Below, piece after piece: positions 17,436 to 25,905 of a stretch of DNA of 64,000 nucleotides. A model generated the notes under the pieces. The model did not search any database. It was not told the origin of the DNA and saw only the letters and a list, made by a program, of their open reading frames with translations. This DNA comes from Paenibacillus_G elgii_A (lineage in GTDB: Bacteria > Bacillota > Bacilli > Paenibacillales > NBRC-103111): NCBI GenBank assembly GCA_042219835.1, contig JBHJMN010000033.1:1-64000 (forward strand), given 5' to 3'. A program made the translations under genes and the position numbers. Each line of letters begins with the position of its first letter. Positions within the stretch are counted from its first letter, which is position 1.

Positions 17436-18143
17436 TTGGCAAAAAAGAAAGAAATAGAAGCATTGAAAAATAGATGGGACGAAGAGTATGTCGCTCAATT
17501 AAACAAAGTTTTATGGAAAAAAGATTGGCGTAATCGTCAAGATGCAAATATTAATTTCCATAATTCTCCTTTTGGCGAGATAGCGTCAAAACGAGACTTT
17601 AGAGGCTTGGACTTGGAATGTTTTTCTTATCAAAACTTACACAATGTGGATTTATCATGTTCGACTATAACGTCGATTACAAGAAGTGTATTAAAAGATG
17701 TAACTCTTGATTATACAGATATTAAATCTGGAATCAGCTCCATATTAATTGATTGTTCATTTGAATATGCGAATTTGCGCAAAACTGTCTTAAACAACGA
17801 CGGTGAACCCATACAAAATACATCTTTTTACAAAGCGAATTTGTATAAACTTTTGGGAAGCGATCTTGTTTTTATTAACTGCAATTTCAATTCTGCCAAC
17901 CTAAAGAGAGTTGATCTTAGATATTGCCGTTTTGAAAACTGCACATTTATTGGAACCCAATTTTTTATGAGTACCCTAATTCATTGTACTTTTATTGGAG
18001 AAGCTCCTCAAATCGAGCAATTAGATAACAGTAATATAGAAAATATGGTCATAAACGGGGAGCCATTTGATATTTCTAAAGTAAATCGCAATGAAACAAA
18101 AGAATTAATTGAATTGGCAAAAGATATAATTTCCGGAGTTTAG
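17436..18143 (+). CDS. Pentapeptide-repeat-like protein
   Basis: 235 residues from TTG 17436, behind AAAAGGAATG. From about residue 50 the sequence follows a five-residue rhythm with Leu/Phe at the centre: FRGLDLECFSYQNLHNVDLS, later FEYANLRKTVL, FYKANLYKL, FNSANLKRVDLRYCRFENC and FIGTQFF. Such repeats fold into a right-handed square beta-helix used as a scaffold or DNA mimic. The repeats are irregular. There is no signal or membrane segment, so it is probably cytoplasmic. A charged helix (ALKNRWDEEYVAQL) leads and another ends the protein. It is AT-rich and alone in its unit. The partner is unknown. Confidence 0.75.
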   Translation: MAKKKEIEALKNRWDEEYVAQLNKVLWKKDWRNRQDANINFHNSPFGEIASKRDFRGLDLECFSYQNLHNVDLSCSTITSITRSVLKDVTLDYTDIKSGISSILIDCSFEYANLRKTVLNNDGEPIQNTSFYKANLYKLLGSDLVFINCNFNSANLKRVDLRYCRFENCTFIGTQFFMSTLIHCTFIGEAPQIEQLDNSNIENMVINGEPFDISKVNRNETKELIELAKDIISGV

Positions 18144-18280
18144 TGTTTTATCTCTTGTTTTTCAAAAAAATCGTGTCTTGACATTGGGGAGCATTACATC
18201 ATTCCCCGACCCCGCGCACGGATGAAAGCCCAGGGGCATATAGTGTAGGCATACGGGTGCAAAAGGGGATGCTTGGGTCA

Positions 18281-18583
18281 ATGATGCGCATGGAACCGGT
18301 GGAGCTAGAAGGGAGCACGGCGCTGGCGATCGAGGTGAAGCTGCCGAAGACGACGCTGCTCGCCGTGATGACTGACAAAGGGTACATTATGTGCGGGGCG
18401 CTTGATGTGGGATTGCTGAATGAACGTCTGAAGGAACGGGGCATTATCGCCGCTCGGGCGACGGGCGTACGGACGATCGAGGAGCTTTTGGAAGCGCCGC
18501 TGGAGTCGGTCACCTACGGGGCCGAGTCGCTAGGCGTGGTGCCGGGAATGAAGGGCCGGGACGCGGTTGCACGAATGTTTTGA
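18281..18583 (+). CDS. DUF1805 protein (YunC-like)
   Basis: 100 residues from ATG 18281, behind AAAAGGGGA. KLPKTTLLAVMTDKGYIMCG followed by ALDVGLLNERL is the DUF1805/YunC signature. B. subtilis YunC has a solved fold but no known activity. The GC-rich core composition resumes here, marking the right border of the accessory patch. Its terminator lies 22 bases behind the stop. A yunD-like gene, adjacent to yunC in B. subtilis, lies elsewhere in this window. Confidence 0.85.
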   Translation: MMRMEPVELEGSTALAIEVKLPKTTLLAVMTDKGYIMCGALDVGLLNERLKERGIIAARATGVRTIEELLEAPLESVTYGAESLGVVPGMKGRDAVARMF

Positions 18584-18604
18584 CCGAAGTCACTTGAGGT
18601 AAAG

Positions 18605-18629
18605 CGCCTGAGAAAATCGGGCGTTTTTT
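18605..18629 (+). terminator. Terminator after yunC
   Basis: CGCCTGA / TCGGGCG (one G-T pair) with T6. Confidence 0.8.
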
Positions 18630-18711
18630 CATGGACGGGGACATCTTTCCCCTAAGGAGGAGTTCGTCCTATAATAAGACGGTAGGATATTTGGGAGAAC
18701 GGAGGAGTCCG

Positions 18712-19656
18712 ATGAGAGACAGACAATTTACATTTCCAGACGCTGACGGGGAAGCGATATTCGTCTATGAATGGCTTCCGGAAGAGGACGTACCGGTGAA
18801 GGGCATGGTACAAATCGCGCACGGGATGGCCGAAACGGCCGCTCGTTACGAGCGATTCGCCGGGGTGTTGACGGGGGCGGGTTATGCGGTGTACGCCAAC
18901 GACCATAGAGGGCACGGCAGGACGGCCGGCAGTCCGGAGCGGCTCGGCGTCATCGGCGAGAACGGTTTTCAACGCATGGCGGAAGCGATGGGGCAGCTGA
19001 CAGACCTGATTCGCGAATGGTATTCGGACGTTCCTTTTTACGTATTCGGCCACAGCATGGGGTCGTTTTTGACCCAGAAATACATGTACTTATTTCCCGG
19101 GAAAGTGGACGGCATCGTCTTGTCCGGAACGAACGGGCCGCAGAAGCTGCTCGGAATCGGCAGCGCGCTGGCGCGGAGACTGGCGGCACGCAAAGGGGAA
19201 CAGTATCGCAGTGAGCTGCTGATGAGGCTTACGCTCGGCAGCTATAACCGCCAGTTTCGGCCGAATCGGACGTCGTTCGATTGGCTCAGCCGCGACGAAC
19301 GCGAAGTCGATCTCTTTGCCGCGGACCCGGAGTGCGGTTTCGCGATGACGACGGGCTTCTGGATCGATTTTTTAGGCGGGCTGCAAGAGATTCACGATGA
19401 GCGGAATATGCGTCAGATTCCGGTCGATTTGCCGGTCTATTTATTTTCCGGCGAGCTTGATCCGGTCGGCCGTAGAGGAAAAGGGGTTGTCGAATTGGAA
19501 GGGATGTACCGGGAGCTGGGCTTGCGGCATGTGACGTGCAAGCTGTATCCGCAAGGCCGGCATGAGATGCTGAACGAGATCAACCGCGATGAAGTGATGC
19601 AGGACGTTCTCCATTGGCTGGACGAGCAGACGGCCCGTCAAAACAACGGTTCATGA
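18712..19656 (+). CDS. Alpha/beta hydrolase, lysophospholipase/monoacylglycerol-lipase type
   Basis: 314 residues from ATG 18712, behind GGAGAACGGAGGAG. The fold begins with VKGMVQIAHGMAETAARY, holding the oxyanion-hole HGMAE. The nucleophile Ser lies in the elbow GHSMGS, the acid Asp probably in FSGELDPVG and the His in PQGRHEML. These are the landmarks of the Serine aminopeptidase S33/Hydrolase_4 group, to which PldB and bacterial monoglyceride lipases belong. There is no signal peptide, so it acts in the cytoplasm. A -10-like TATAAT at 18670-18675 is the only promoter element seen. Ester hydrolase activity is secure; the substrate is open. Confidence 0.85.
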   Translation: MRDRQFTFPDADGEAIFVYEWLPEEDVPVKGMVQIAHGMAETAARYERFAGVLTGAGYAVYANDHRGHGRTAGSPERLGVIGENGFQRMAEAMGQLTDLIREWYSDVPFYVFGHSMGSFLTQKYMYLFPGKVDGIVLSGTNGPQKLLGIGSALARRLAARKGEQYRSELLMRLTLGSYNRQFRPNRTSFDWLSRDEREVDLFAADPECGFAMTTGFWIDFLGGLQEIHDERNMRQIPVDLPVYLFSGELDPVGRRGKGVVELEGMYRELGLRHVTCKLYPQGRHEMLNEINRDEVMQDVLHWLDEQTARQNNGS

Positions 19657-19703
19657 GCCGGAGGGCGCACTGTTCCTGCGCTTCCCGGATAGGCTGCGCC
19701 CGG

Positions 19704-19731
19704 TTGTGTCCCTTGCAAAAGCGGGTATAAT
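19704..19731 (+). promoter_or_regulatory. Promoter of the GntR regulator gene
   Basis: TTGTGT, a 16-base spacer and TATAAT at 19726-19731. Just behind lies TGACGTGTCA, a short palindrome that may bind the regulator itself. Confidence 0.6.
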
Positions 19732-19768
19732 GGAACTGACGTGTCAAGACGAACAGGGGGACGGGAAG

Positions 19769-20482
19769 GTGGATATTCAAAAAATTACGCCGCGCAAAAT
19801 TTCTGAAGCCATCGCTGAGCAAATCAAGGAGCAGATCGTCAGCGGTTCGCTCAAGCCGGGCGATAAGCTTCCTTCTACGAAGGAGCTGTCGGAGAGCTAC
19901 CAAGTGGGGCGGTCCACGATCCGGGAGGCGCTCAGCGCGCTGAAGGCGATGGGCCTGGTGGAAAGCTACCAAGGGGAAGGCAGCTATGTGCGCAGCATCG
20001 AATCGCAGGATGTGGATTTGCCGGAATTCAATTCGCTGCTGATGAGCCGGGACACGGTGATGGAGCTGATCGAGGCGCGCCAGGCGCTGGAGGTTTCCAA
20101 TGCGGCGCTTGCGGCGGAAAAGCGGACGGAGGACGACCTGCGGCGTTTCGAGGCGGTGCTGAAGCGGATGGAGGAGCATCTGGGCGACGAAGAGGAAGGC
20201 GAGCGGGCGGATATCGAGTTTCATCTCGTGCTTGCCCAAGCGACGCACAATTCGATCATGGCGCGGATGATCGACTCGATCTCGACGCAGATGCAGACGG
20301 CGATCCGCGAAACGCGCAGGCTGCAAATGTATGCGAACCGCACGGTGTCCCGGCAGCTGCTGCAGGAGCATCAAGCCGTGTACGAGGCAATCCGACGGCA
20401 GGATACAGCGGCTGCCCAAGACGAGATGCGGCGGCATTTGTTTCATGTCGAGCAGGTGCTGATCCGTTATTTGAAAAAGTAG
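19769..20482 (+). CDS. FadR-subfamily GntR regulator of the lut operon
   Basis: 237 residues from GTG 19769, behind ACAGGGGG. The N-terminal winged helix reads ISEAIAEQIKEQIVSGSLKPGDKLPSTKEL and then QVGRSTIREALSALKAMGLV. The C-terminal FCD domain (about 90-225) has HLVLAQATHN and a later QEHQAVYEAI, the metal-site pattern of FadR-type sensors. LutR and LldR, which sense lactate, belong here. The gene stands directly before lutABC, so it likely represses lactate use until L-lactate is present (inference from family and position). Confidence 0.88.
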   Translation: MDIQKITPRKISEAIAEQIKEQIVSGSLKPGDKLPSTKELSESYQVGRSTIREALSALKAMGLVESYQGEGSYVRSIESQDVDLPEFNSLLMSRDTVMELIEARQALEVSNAALAAEKRTEDDLRRFEAVLKRMEEHLGDEEEGERADIEFHLVLAQATHNSIMARMIDSISTQMQTAIRETRRLQMYANRTVSRQLLQEHQAVYEAIRRQDTAAAQDEMRRHLFHVEQVLIRYLKK

Positions 20483-20507
20483 GGCGAGAGAGGTCCCGGG
20501 AAGGGTC

Positions 20508-20536
20508 CGGCCGTTGCTGTGCGGAGCGGCCTCTTT
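20508..20536 (+). terminator. Weak terminator after GntR gene
   Basis: GGCCG / CGGCC stem followed by TCTTTTC. The T-run is short, so partial read-through into lutABC is possible. Confidence 0.4.
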
Positions 20537-20548
20537 TCAAAAAACAAC

Positions 20549-20559
20549 TTATCTGATAA
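20549..20559 (+). promoter_or_regulatory. Candidate operator before lutA
   Basis: TTATCTGATAA is a perfect 11-base palindrome within a looser dyad (CTTA...TAAG) in the leader of lutABC. A likely target of the adjacent GntR regulator; binding is inferred. Confidence 0.4.
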
Positions 20560-20606
20560 CCTGACAAGTAAGAAAAGAAACCATAAACCGAAGGATGGGG
20601 ACCCGT

Positions 20607-21353
20607 ATGCGAGTTTCTTTATTCATCACGTGCTTGGCCGATCAGATCTACCCGGAAGTCGGCGAAAGCGTTGTCCGGCTCCTGCATCGGTATGGCTGCG
20701 AGGTTGATTTTCCGCAGATGCAGACCTGCTGCGGACAGCCTGCGTACAACAGCGGCTACCAGGATGAGGCCCGCGAGGTGGCGCGCAACCTGATCCGTGC
20801 GTTCGAGCACAGCGATTATGTCGTCTCGCCTTCCGGCTCCTGTACCGGAATGGTCCATCATTATTACCCGCAGCTGTTCGAGAACGAGCCGGAATGGAAA
20901 GCCAAAGCGGAGAAGCTGATCGGGAAAACGTACGAGTTTTCTCAGTTTTTCGTCCATATATTGGGCGTTAAAGATCTCGGCGCGGTGTACGAGAGCAAAG
21001 CGACGTATCATCCGTCCTGCCATGCGATGCGTTTGCTCGGAGTGCGCGAGGAGCCGGGCGAGCTGCTGGCGCATATCGAGGGGCTGGAGCTGGTCGAGCT
21101 GCCCCGCAAGGAAGATTGCTGCGGCTTCGGCGGCACGTTTGCCGTCAAGATGGCCGATATGTCGGGAGCGATGGTCTGCGAGAAAGCCGCCAACGTCTGC
21201 GCGACGAATGCCGACCTTTTGATTGGTACGGACATGGGCTGTCTGATGAACATCGGGGGCCGATTGAATAAAGAAAACAAGCCGGTGCGCGTCATGCATC
21301 TGGCCCAACTGCTGGAGGAAGGAGTGAAGCGCGGTGAGCGGCATGGCAAGTGA
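20607..21353 (+). CDS. LutA, L-lactate-utilisation Fe-S subunit
   Basis: 248 residues from ATG 20607 (MRVSLFITC), behind GGATGGGG; the earlier ATG 20595 overlaps that site. Two cysteine-rich CCG domains are visible: MQTCCGQPAYNSGY with SGSC, and HPSCHAMR with EDCCGFGGTFAVK. LutABC oxidises L-lactate to pyruvate through Fe-S clusters at the membrane and replaces a flavin lactate dehydrogenase. It is first of three overlapping genes; lutB starts 20 bases before its stop. Confidence 0.95.
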   Translation: MRVSLFITCLADQIYPEVGESVVRLLHRYGCEVDFPQMQTCCGQPAYNSGYQDEAREVARNLIRAFEHSDYVVSPSGSCTGMVHHYYPQLFENEPEWKAKAEKLIGKTYEFSQFFVHILGVKDLGAVYESKATYHPSCHAMRLLGVREEPGELLAHIEGLELVELPRKEDCCGFGGTFAVKMADMSGAMVCEKAANVCATNADLLIGTDMGCLMNIGGRLNKENKPVRVMHLAQLLEEGVKRGERHGK

Positions 21354-22881
21354 GAAAGAATTGATCGGCACGGGCTTAAAAAAGCGCACGGAAGAAGCGC
21401 TGGCAAACGATTTTCTCCGCAAGGCGGTGGCGTTTACGACCGACAAGCTGAAGACGGCCAAGCTTCAGGTGACGGACGATTTTGGCCATTGGGAGGAATG
21501 GCGGGAGCGGGGGAGACAGATCCGCAAGCATGTCGTGGAACATCTCGACTATTATTTGACGCAGTTTACCGATAACGTTTCCAAAGCCGGAGGCCACGTC
21601 TATTTCTGCCAGACGGGGGACGAGGCGGTCAAGACGTTTATGGAAATAGCCGAGAAGCGCCGAGCGAAGCTGGTGGCGAAAGGAAAATCGATGGTATCGG
21701 AGGAAATTCATCTGAACCGTCATTTGGAGGAACACGGGATCGAGGCGATTGAGACGGATCTCGGTGAGTACATCCTGCAGCTCGCGAAGGAAACGCCGTC
21801 GCATCTGATCATTCCGGCGATTCATAAAAACAAGCAGCAGATCGCGGATATTTTCTCGGAGGAAGCGGGCGAGACGTTTGCGCCGGAGACGAAGGTGCTG
21901 GCGAACTATGCCAAGCAGCGGCTGCGCAATTATTTCCTGGAAGCGGACATCGGGCTGACCGGCTGCAATTTCGGCGTGGCCGAATCGGGGGCGATCACGC
22001 TCGTGTCCAACGAAGGCAACGGGCGGATGGTGACGACGCTGCCAAAGTGCCACGGCGTCGTGATGGGCATGGAGCGGCTCGTGCCGACCTATGACGACCT
22101 GGAGGTCGTCCTGAACCTGCTTGCCCGCAGCGCTACTGGGCAGAAGCTGACGACTTATACGTCGATGATCACCGGGCCGCGACGCGAAGGTGAGCTTGAC
22201 GGGCCGGAGGAGCTTCATCTGATCGTGCTGGACAACGGCCGGTCGGCGCAGCTCGGCGATCCGGTGTTCCAGGAGGTGCTGCACTGTATCCGCTGTGCGG
22301 CCTGTCTGAACGTGTGCCCCGTGTACCGTCACGTGGGCGGCCACACCTATGGCAGCGTGTACAGCGGCCCGATCGGGGCGGTGCTGACGCCGCTGCTCCA
22401 GCAGGACATGAAGGAAGCGGGGCAGCTGGCTTACGCCTCCAGTCTGTGCGGGGCCTGCTACGAGGCATGCCCGGTCAAAATTCCGCTGCACGACATGCTG
22501 GTGCAGCTTCGGGCGCGCAAGGTGCGGCTCGGGCTGACGCCACTGGCGGAGCGCGCCGCCTTCAAGACGTTCCGGACGACGTTCGGGAACGTCACGCTGT
22601 ACAAGATGGCGACGAAGTCCGCCTATTATATGATGAAGCCTTTCGTGAGCAAAGGCGTGATCAAGAAGGCGCCGGGTCCGGCAGCGGGCTGGACGCAGTC
22701 CCGCCATTTCCCGATGAAGCCGAAGCTGTCGTTCCGCGACCGCTGGGACGCGCTGCAGCAGGAGCTGAAGCAGACCGACAAGCGGAGCGGCCGGAGCGAA
22801 GATAGAGCAGCCCGCGGGCAAGCTGTGCCCGGACGGGATGAGGCGGATGGCTTTGAGAAAGGAGGCGGGCGCCATGAGTAA
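21334..22881 (+). CDS. LutB, ferredoxin-like iron-sulfur subunit of lactate oxidation
   Basis: 515 residues from GTG 21334, nine bases behind GGAGGAAGGAG; ATG 21343 is an alternative. An N-terminal LUD domain (about 60-290, with ADIGLTGCNFGVAESGAITL) is joined to a two-[4Fe-4S] module: CIRCAACLNVCPVYRHVGGH and CGACYEACPVKIPL. A DUF3390-like tail follows. LutB probably carries electrons from lactate towards the quinone pool. It overlaps lutA by 20 bases and lutC by 8, showing coupled translation. Confidence 0.95.
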   Translation: MSGMASEKELIGTGLKKRTEEALANDFLRKAVAFTTDKLKTAKLQVTDDFGHWEEWRERGRQIRKHVVEHLDYYLTQFTDNVSKAGGHVYFCQTGDEAVKTFMEIAEKRRAKLVAKGKSMVSEEIHLNRHLEEHGIEAIETDLGEYILQLAKETPSHLIIPAIHKNKQQIADIFSEEAGETFAPETKVLANYAKQRLRNYFLEADIGLTGCNFGVAESGAITLVSNEGNGRMVTTLPKCHGVVMGMERLVPTYDDLEVVLNLLARSATGQKLTTYTSMITGPRREGELDGPEELHLIVLDNGRSAQLGDPVFQEVLHCIRCAACLNVCPVYRHVGGHTYGSVYSGPIGAVLTPLLQQDMKEAGQLAYASSLCGACYEACPVKIPLHDMLVQLRARKVRLGLTPLAERAAFKTFRTTFGNVTLYKMATKSAYYMMKPFVSKGVIKKAPGPAAGWTQSRHFPMKPKLSFRDRWDALQQELKQTDKRSGRSEDRAARGQAVPGRDEADGFEKGGGRHE

Positions 22882-23656
22882 CGGAACGATCCGCGGTCGT
22901 GAAGCGTTTATCGCGAATGTGTCGTCGAGGCTCGGACGCCGGGAGGTCGCAGCGGCGGCTCCGGCGCATCCGTTTCGCGGCGCGCCGGAGTTTTATAAGC
23001 AGATCAAGCTCACCACGGAGGAAAAGATCGAGCTGTTCGCCCGCAACTGGCAGGCTTTGACCGGCAAGGTGCTGGTGGTGGATGAGGCCGAGGCAGCGGA
23101 CAAAATCGGTGCTTGGCTGCGGGACATCGCCGCCGAGCTTGGCGTTACGCATGTGTCCCGCTGGGAGGACGAAGGTCTGAAGGCGCTTGGCTTGGACGAG
23201 GCGCTGGCTGCCTCCGGCATCGCCGTCGCGCCATGGCGGCCGGTGGAGACGGACGGGGAAGCGGGCGACAGCGGGGTATGGCCGAAGGAGGCAGGGGGCG
23301 CGAACTGGGCGCAGCGGAGTGAGCTGTTGAAGCGAACCGAGCGCTGCCAGCTCGGGATCGTCTGGCCTGACTTCGCCGTAGCGAATACGAGCACCTTGGT
23401 GCTGCAATGCTCCCCGCAGCGCGGCCGTTCGGTGAGCTTGCTGACGGAAATTTTGTTCGCCGTCTTTCGTGCCGATCAGCTCGTGTACCGGATGGGCGAG
23501 GCGTTCGAGCAGATTACCCGCGGCAAGCAGCTGCCGGGGCAGTATGCTTCGTCGCTTAACCTGATTAGCGGGCCGAGCCGCAGCGCGGATATCGAGAACG
23601 ATCTGACGATCGGCATCCACGGTCCGGGCAAGGTGTACGCGGTCATTATCCGGTAA
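22874..23656 (+). CDS. LutC, LUD-domain subunit of lactate oxidation
   Basis: 260 residues from ATG 22874, behind AAAGGAGG. The LUD fold is evident: CQLGIVWPDFAVANTSTLVL and RSVSLLTEILFAVFRADQLV, ending DLTIGIHGPGKVYAVII. LutC is the third subunit of the lactate-oxidising complex, without Fe-S cysteines. It is last in the operon. No clear terminator is seen before the sspH promoter. Confidence 0.93.
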   Translation: MSNGTIRGREAFIANVSSRLGRREVAAAAPAHPFRGAPEFYKQIKLTTEEKIELFARNWQALTGKVLVVDEAEAADKIGAWLRDIAAELGVTHVSRWEDEGLKALGLDEALAASGIAVAPWRPVETDGEAGDSGVWPKEAGGANWAQRSELLKRTERCQLGIVWPDFAVANTSTLVLQCSPQRGRSVSLLTEILFAVFRADQLVYRMGEAFEQITRGKQLPGQYASSLNLISGPSRSADIENDLTIGIHGPGKVYAVIIR

Positions 23657-23692
23657 ACCGGACTTAAATCGAAGTCGAAGTCGGGGGTCGGA

Positions 23693-23722
23693 AGCATATT
23701 CCAGCCGCTAGTGCGCATACTA
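23693..23722 (+). promoter_or_regulatory. Sigma-G-type promoter of sspH
   Basis: AGCATA at 23693-23698, a 17-base spacer and CATACTA at 23716-23722 match the forespore sigma-G pattern (TGMATA, CATAMTA). This fits the spore gene that follows. Confidence 0.7.
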
Positions 23723-23754
23723 TGACGGTTACCTAATCCAAGGAGGTTATAGCC

Positions 23755-23934
23755 ATGAATAAACAGCGCGCCCAGGAAATCGCCGCTTCGCCGGTGATGG
23801 AGAACGTGACGTACGAAGGGGTTCCGATTTATATCCAGCATGTGGACGAAGAACGGGAGAGCGCCAGAATTTATCCGCTCGGCCAGCCGGAGCAGGAGCA
23901 AGAGGTCCCGCTGAACAGCTTAGTGGAAGGTTAA
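23755..23934 (+). CDS. Small acid-soluble spore protein, H type (SspH)
   Basis: 59 residues, ATG 23755 behind AAGGAGG. The sequence MNKQRAQEIAASPVMENVTY followed by EGVPIYIQHVDEE, RIYPL and PEQEQEVPLNSLVEG matches the SspH family almost end to end. H-type SASPs are minor proteins of the spore core, made in the forespore. The sigma-G-like promoter directly upstream and the single-gene layout with its own terminator fit this. The gene is direct evidence for an endospore former. Confidence 0.93.
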   Translation: MNKQRAQEIAASPVMENVTYEGVPIYIQHVDEERESARIYPLGQPEQEQEVPLNSLVEG

Positions 23935-23950
23935 CTATTTCAATAACGCG

Positions 23951-23990
23951 GCAGCTCCGCCAAGCTCGACTTGACCGGGGCTGCTTTTTT
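23951..23990 (+). terminator. Terminator after sspH
   Basis: GCAGCTCC / GGGGCTGC (one G-T pair) with T6; it abuts the end of the leftward SulP gene. Confidence 0.8.
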
Positions 23991-25716
23991 AACGCTCATT
24001 TGCGGTATCCGTTTGAGATAAGGCGGTGCACTCCCGAAAGGCAAAATGCCGGCAGCCCAGACACTTCTGATGCTCCAACCGGGTCAAAGCGTAATCGATC
24101 GCCTCGCCCGTATGCTCAAAAAAGTGCTCTTTTCCAATCCGTTCGTCGAGTCCGGTTCTTTTCAACATGTCCCGGGGCTGAGACTGTAGGCCCGAGATGA
24201 GAACGATGCCGCCTTGCCGGACGATATCCCGGACCACGCCGGCCAAAAACGATTCCCCTGTCGTGTCCATGAACAGCACTTTTCCGAGGCGCAGGATCAC
24301 CATTTTCGGTCGTTCGTCGAGCGTCCCCGAAATCGACTTTTCAAACAGCGTTCCCGCTCCGAAAAACAACGCTCCCTCCACTGAAATAATCGCAATCTGT
24401 GGACAGTCGTGGCTTTCATTGACGATATGGGAAGCTACTTTCCCGCGGTGCGAAGCCGGGTCAGGCAAAACCTTGGCTACCGTGAGCATGCCGCTCATCC
24501 GCCGGACGAACAGGACGACCGCAAGAATCAATCCGGCGAGCACGGCCGTCGTCAGATCGGTCAGAACGGTGAGCAGGAAAGTAATGATCAGGACGACGGA
24601 ATCGGCTGTTCTTGTTTTCACAATATGAACAAACTCCCTGCGCTCGCTCATATTCCAGGCTACGATCATCAGGATCGGCGACATGCTGGCCAGCGGAATC
24701 GCGGAAGCCAAGGGGGCGAGCATAATCAGCACGAGCAGGACGAATACGCTGTGCACCATCCCCGACACGGGACTAACCGCCCCGTTCTTAATATTCGCCG
24801 CGGTTCTGGCAATCGCGCCCGTCGCTGGAATGCCGCCGAACAAAGGGGTGACGATGTTCGCAATCCCTTGTCCGATCAGCTCGCGGTTGCTGTGATGGCG
24901 GCTTCCTGTCATGCCGTCGGCTACGACCGCCGACAAGAGCGACTCGATTCCTCCGAGCGCCGCGATGACGCAAGCCGGGCCAAGAAGCGGGATGATTTTC
25001 TCAAGCGTCACCTCCGGCACGTGAAACTGGGGAAGCGTCCCGGGAATGGCGCCGTACGTCGACCCGATCGTATCGACCCGGCCCTCGAACAGCACAACCG
25101 ACAGCACGCTGGATACGAGCAAGCCGACGAGCGAGCCGGGCACTTTGGGCAGCAGCTTCGGGGTCACCAATAACAAAGCGAGACAAACGACAGCTGTAAT
25201 GACGCTGTAAGGGTTTACCGTCGACAGGTGCAGCCCGATCTCTTTCATGTTGGATATAAAATCATCATGCTTGCGGATGCCGCTCAGCCCCAGAAAACTG
25301 GCGATTTGGCCGGTGAAAATGATGACGGCGATTCCGGCGGTAAAGCCGATCGTCACCGGACGGGGAATAAATTGAATCAGCGCTCCGAGCTTGAATACCC
25401 CCATCAAGACAAGGATGATTCCCGCCAGCCCGCCGGCGATCAGTAAATTTTCATACCCGTACTGCATCACAATAGCGAACAAAATCGGAACGAACGCGCC
25501 CGTCGGCCCGCCGATCTGAAATTTGGACCCGCCGAGCAGCGAGATGAGAAATCCGGCGATCACCGTCGTATAAATGCCGTACTGAGGCTTGACTCCGGCC
25601 GCAATGGCAAAAGCCATCCCTAAAGGAATGGCTATAACCCCGACAATCGAGCCTGAGATCAGATCCCGGCGAAAATCATTTGCGCTGTACCCGTCAAATC
25701 TACCCGACCGCTTCAT
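23989..25716 (-). CDS. SulP-family anion transporter with STAS domain
   Basis: 575 residues with about ten to twelve membrane helices. The family signatures are present: IAIPLGMAFAIAAGVKPQYGIY near the start, GGSKFQIGGPTGAFVPI, and TGAIARTAANIKNG. A cytoplasmic STAS domain follows (about 430-555: IISVEGALFFGAG, VLFMDTTGESFL). The tail has a Cys cluster, HQKCLGCRHFAFRECTAL, not a standard part of SulP. SulP carriers move sulfate, bicarbonate or other anions. The gene lies downstream of an ArsR gene on the same strand, with its own promoter and a palindromic operator at the start site. An oxyanion or sulfur role is inferred from the pairing. Confidence 0.9.
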   Translation of the reverse strand: MKRSGRFDGYSANDFRRDLISGSIVGVIAIPLGMAFAIAAGVKPQYGIYTTVIAGFLISLLGGSKFQIGGPTGAFVPILFAIVMQYGYENLLIAGGLAGIILVLMGVFKLGALIQFIPRPVTIGFTAGIAVIIFTGQIASFLGLSGIRKHDDFISNMKEIGLHLSTVNPYSVITAVVCLALLLVTPKLLPKVPGSLVGLLVSSVLSVVLFEGRVDTIGSTYGAIPGTLPQFHVPEVTLEKIIPLLGPACVIAALGGIESLLSAVVADGMTGSRHHSNRELIGQGIANIVTPLFGGIPATGAIARTAANIKNGAVSPVSGMVHSVFVLLVLIMLAPLASAIPLASMSPILMIVAWNMSERREFVHIVKTRTADSVVLIITFLLTVLTDLTTAVLAGLILAVVLFVRRMSGMLTVAKVLPDPASHRGKVASHIVNESHDCPQIAIISVEGALFFGAGTLFEKSISGTLDERPKMVILRLGKVLFMDTTGESFLAGVVRDIVRQGGIVLISGLQSQPRDMLKRTGLDERIGKEHFFEHTGEAIDYALTRLEHQKCLGCRHFAFRECTALSQTDTANER

Positions 25717-25732
25717 GACAAGACCTTCTTTT

Positions 25733-25758
25733 CATATATTTGATTATTTGAATATATG
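25733..25758 (-). promoter_or_regulatory. Candidate ArsR operator at the SulP start site
   Basis: CATATATT, 10 bases, AATATATG: perfect 8-base arms, lying just downstream of the SulP -10 element. TGAATATATG here recurs at the arsR promoter (26263-26272). Confidence 0.6.
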
Positions 25759-25761
25759 GGG

Positions 25762-25791
25762 AATATACACCCGGAAATCCGTTCTTGTCAA
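25762..25791 (-). promoter_or_regulatory. Promoter of the SulP gene
   Basis: Minus strand: TTGACA (25791-25786), an 18-base spacer and TATATT (25767-25762). Confidence 0.65.
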
Positions 25792-25834
25792 TGACGGACA
25801 GGTGCCGATTTTTGCCGCGTCAACGGATAACACC

Positions 25835-25877
25835 AAAAAACCGGCCTCCTTGTTGCTAACAACAAGAGCCGGTTTTT
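25835..25877 (-). terminator. Terminator of arsR
   Basis: AAAAACCGGC / GCCGGTTTTT with inner TTGTT / AACAA. U-runs would form on both strands. Confidence 0.85.
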
Positions 25878-25905
25878 GCCAGTTGCTTTTCATTCGTCTG
25901 CACGA

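Noticed and set aside
21376..22875. A 499-codon frame antisense to lutB
   Set aside because: No start signal and no protein-like pattern; lutB on the other strand is certain.
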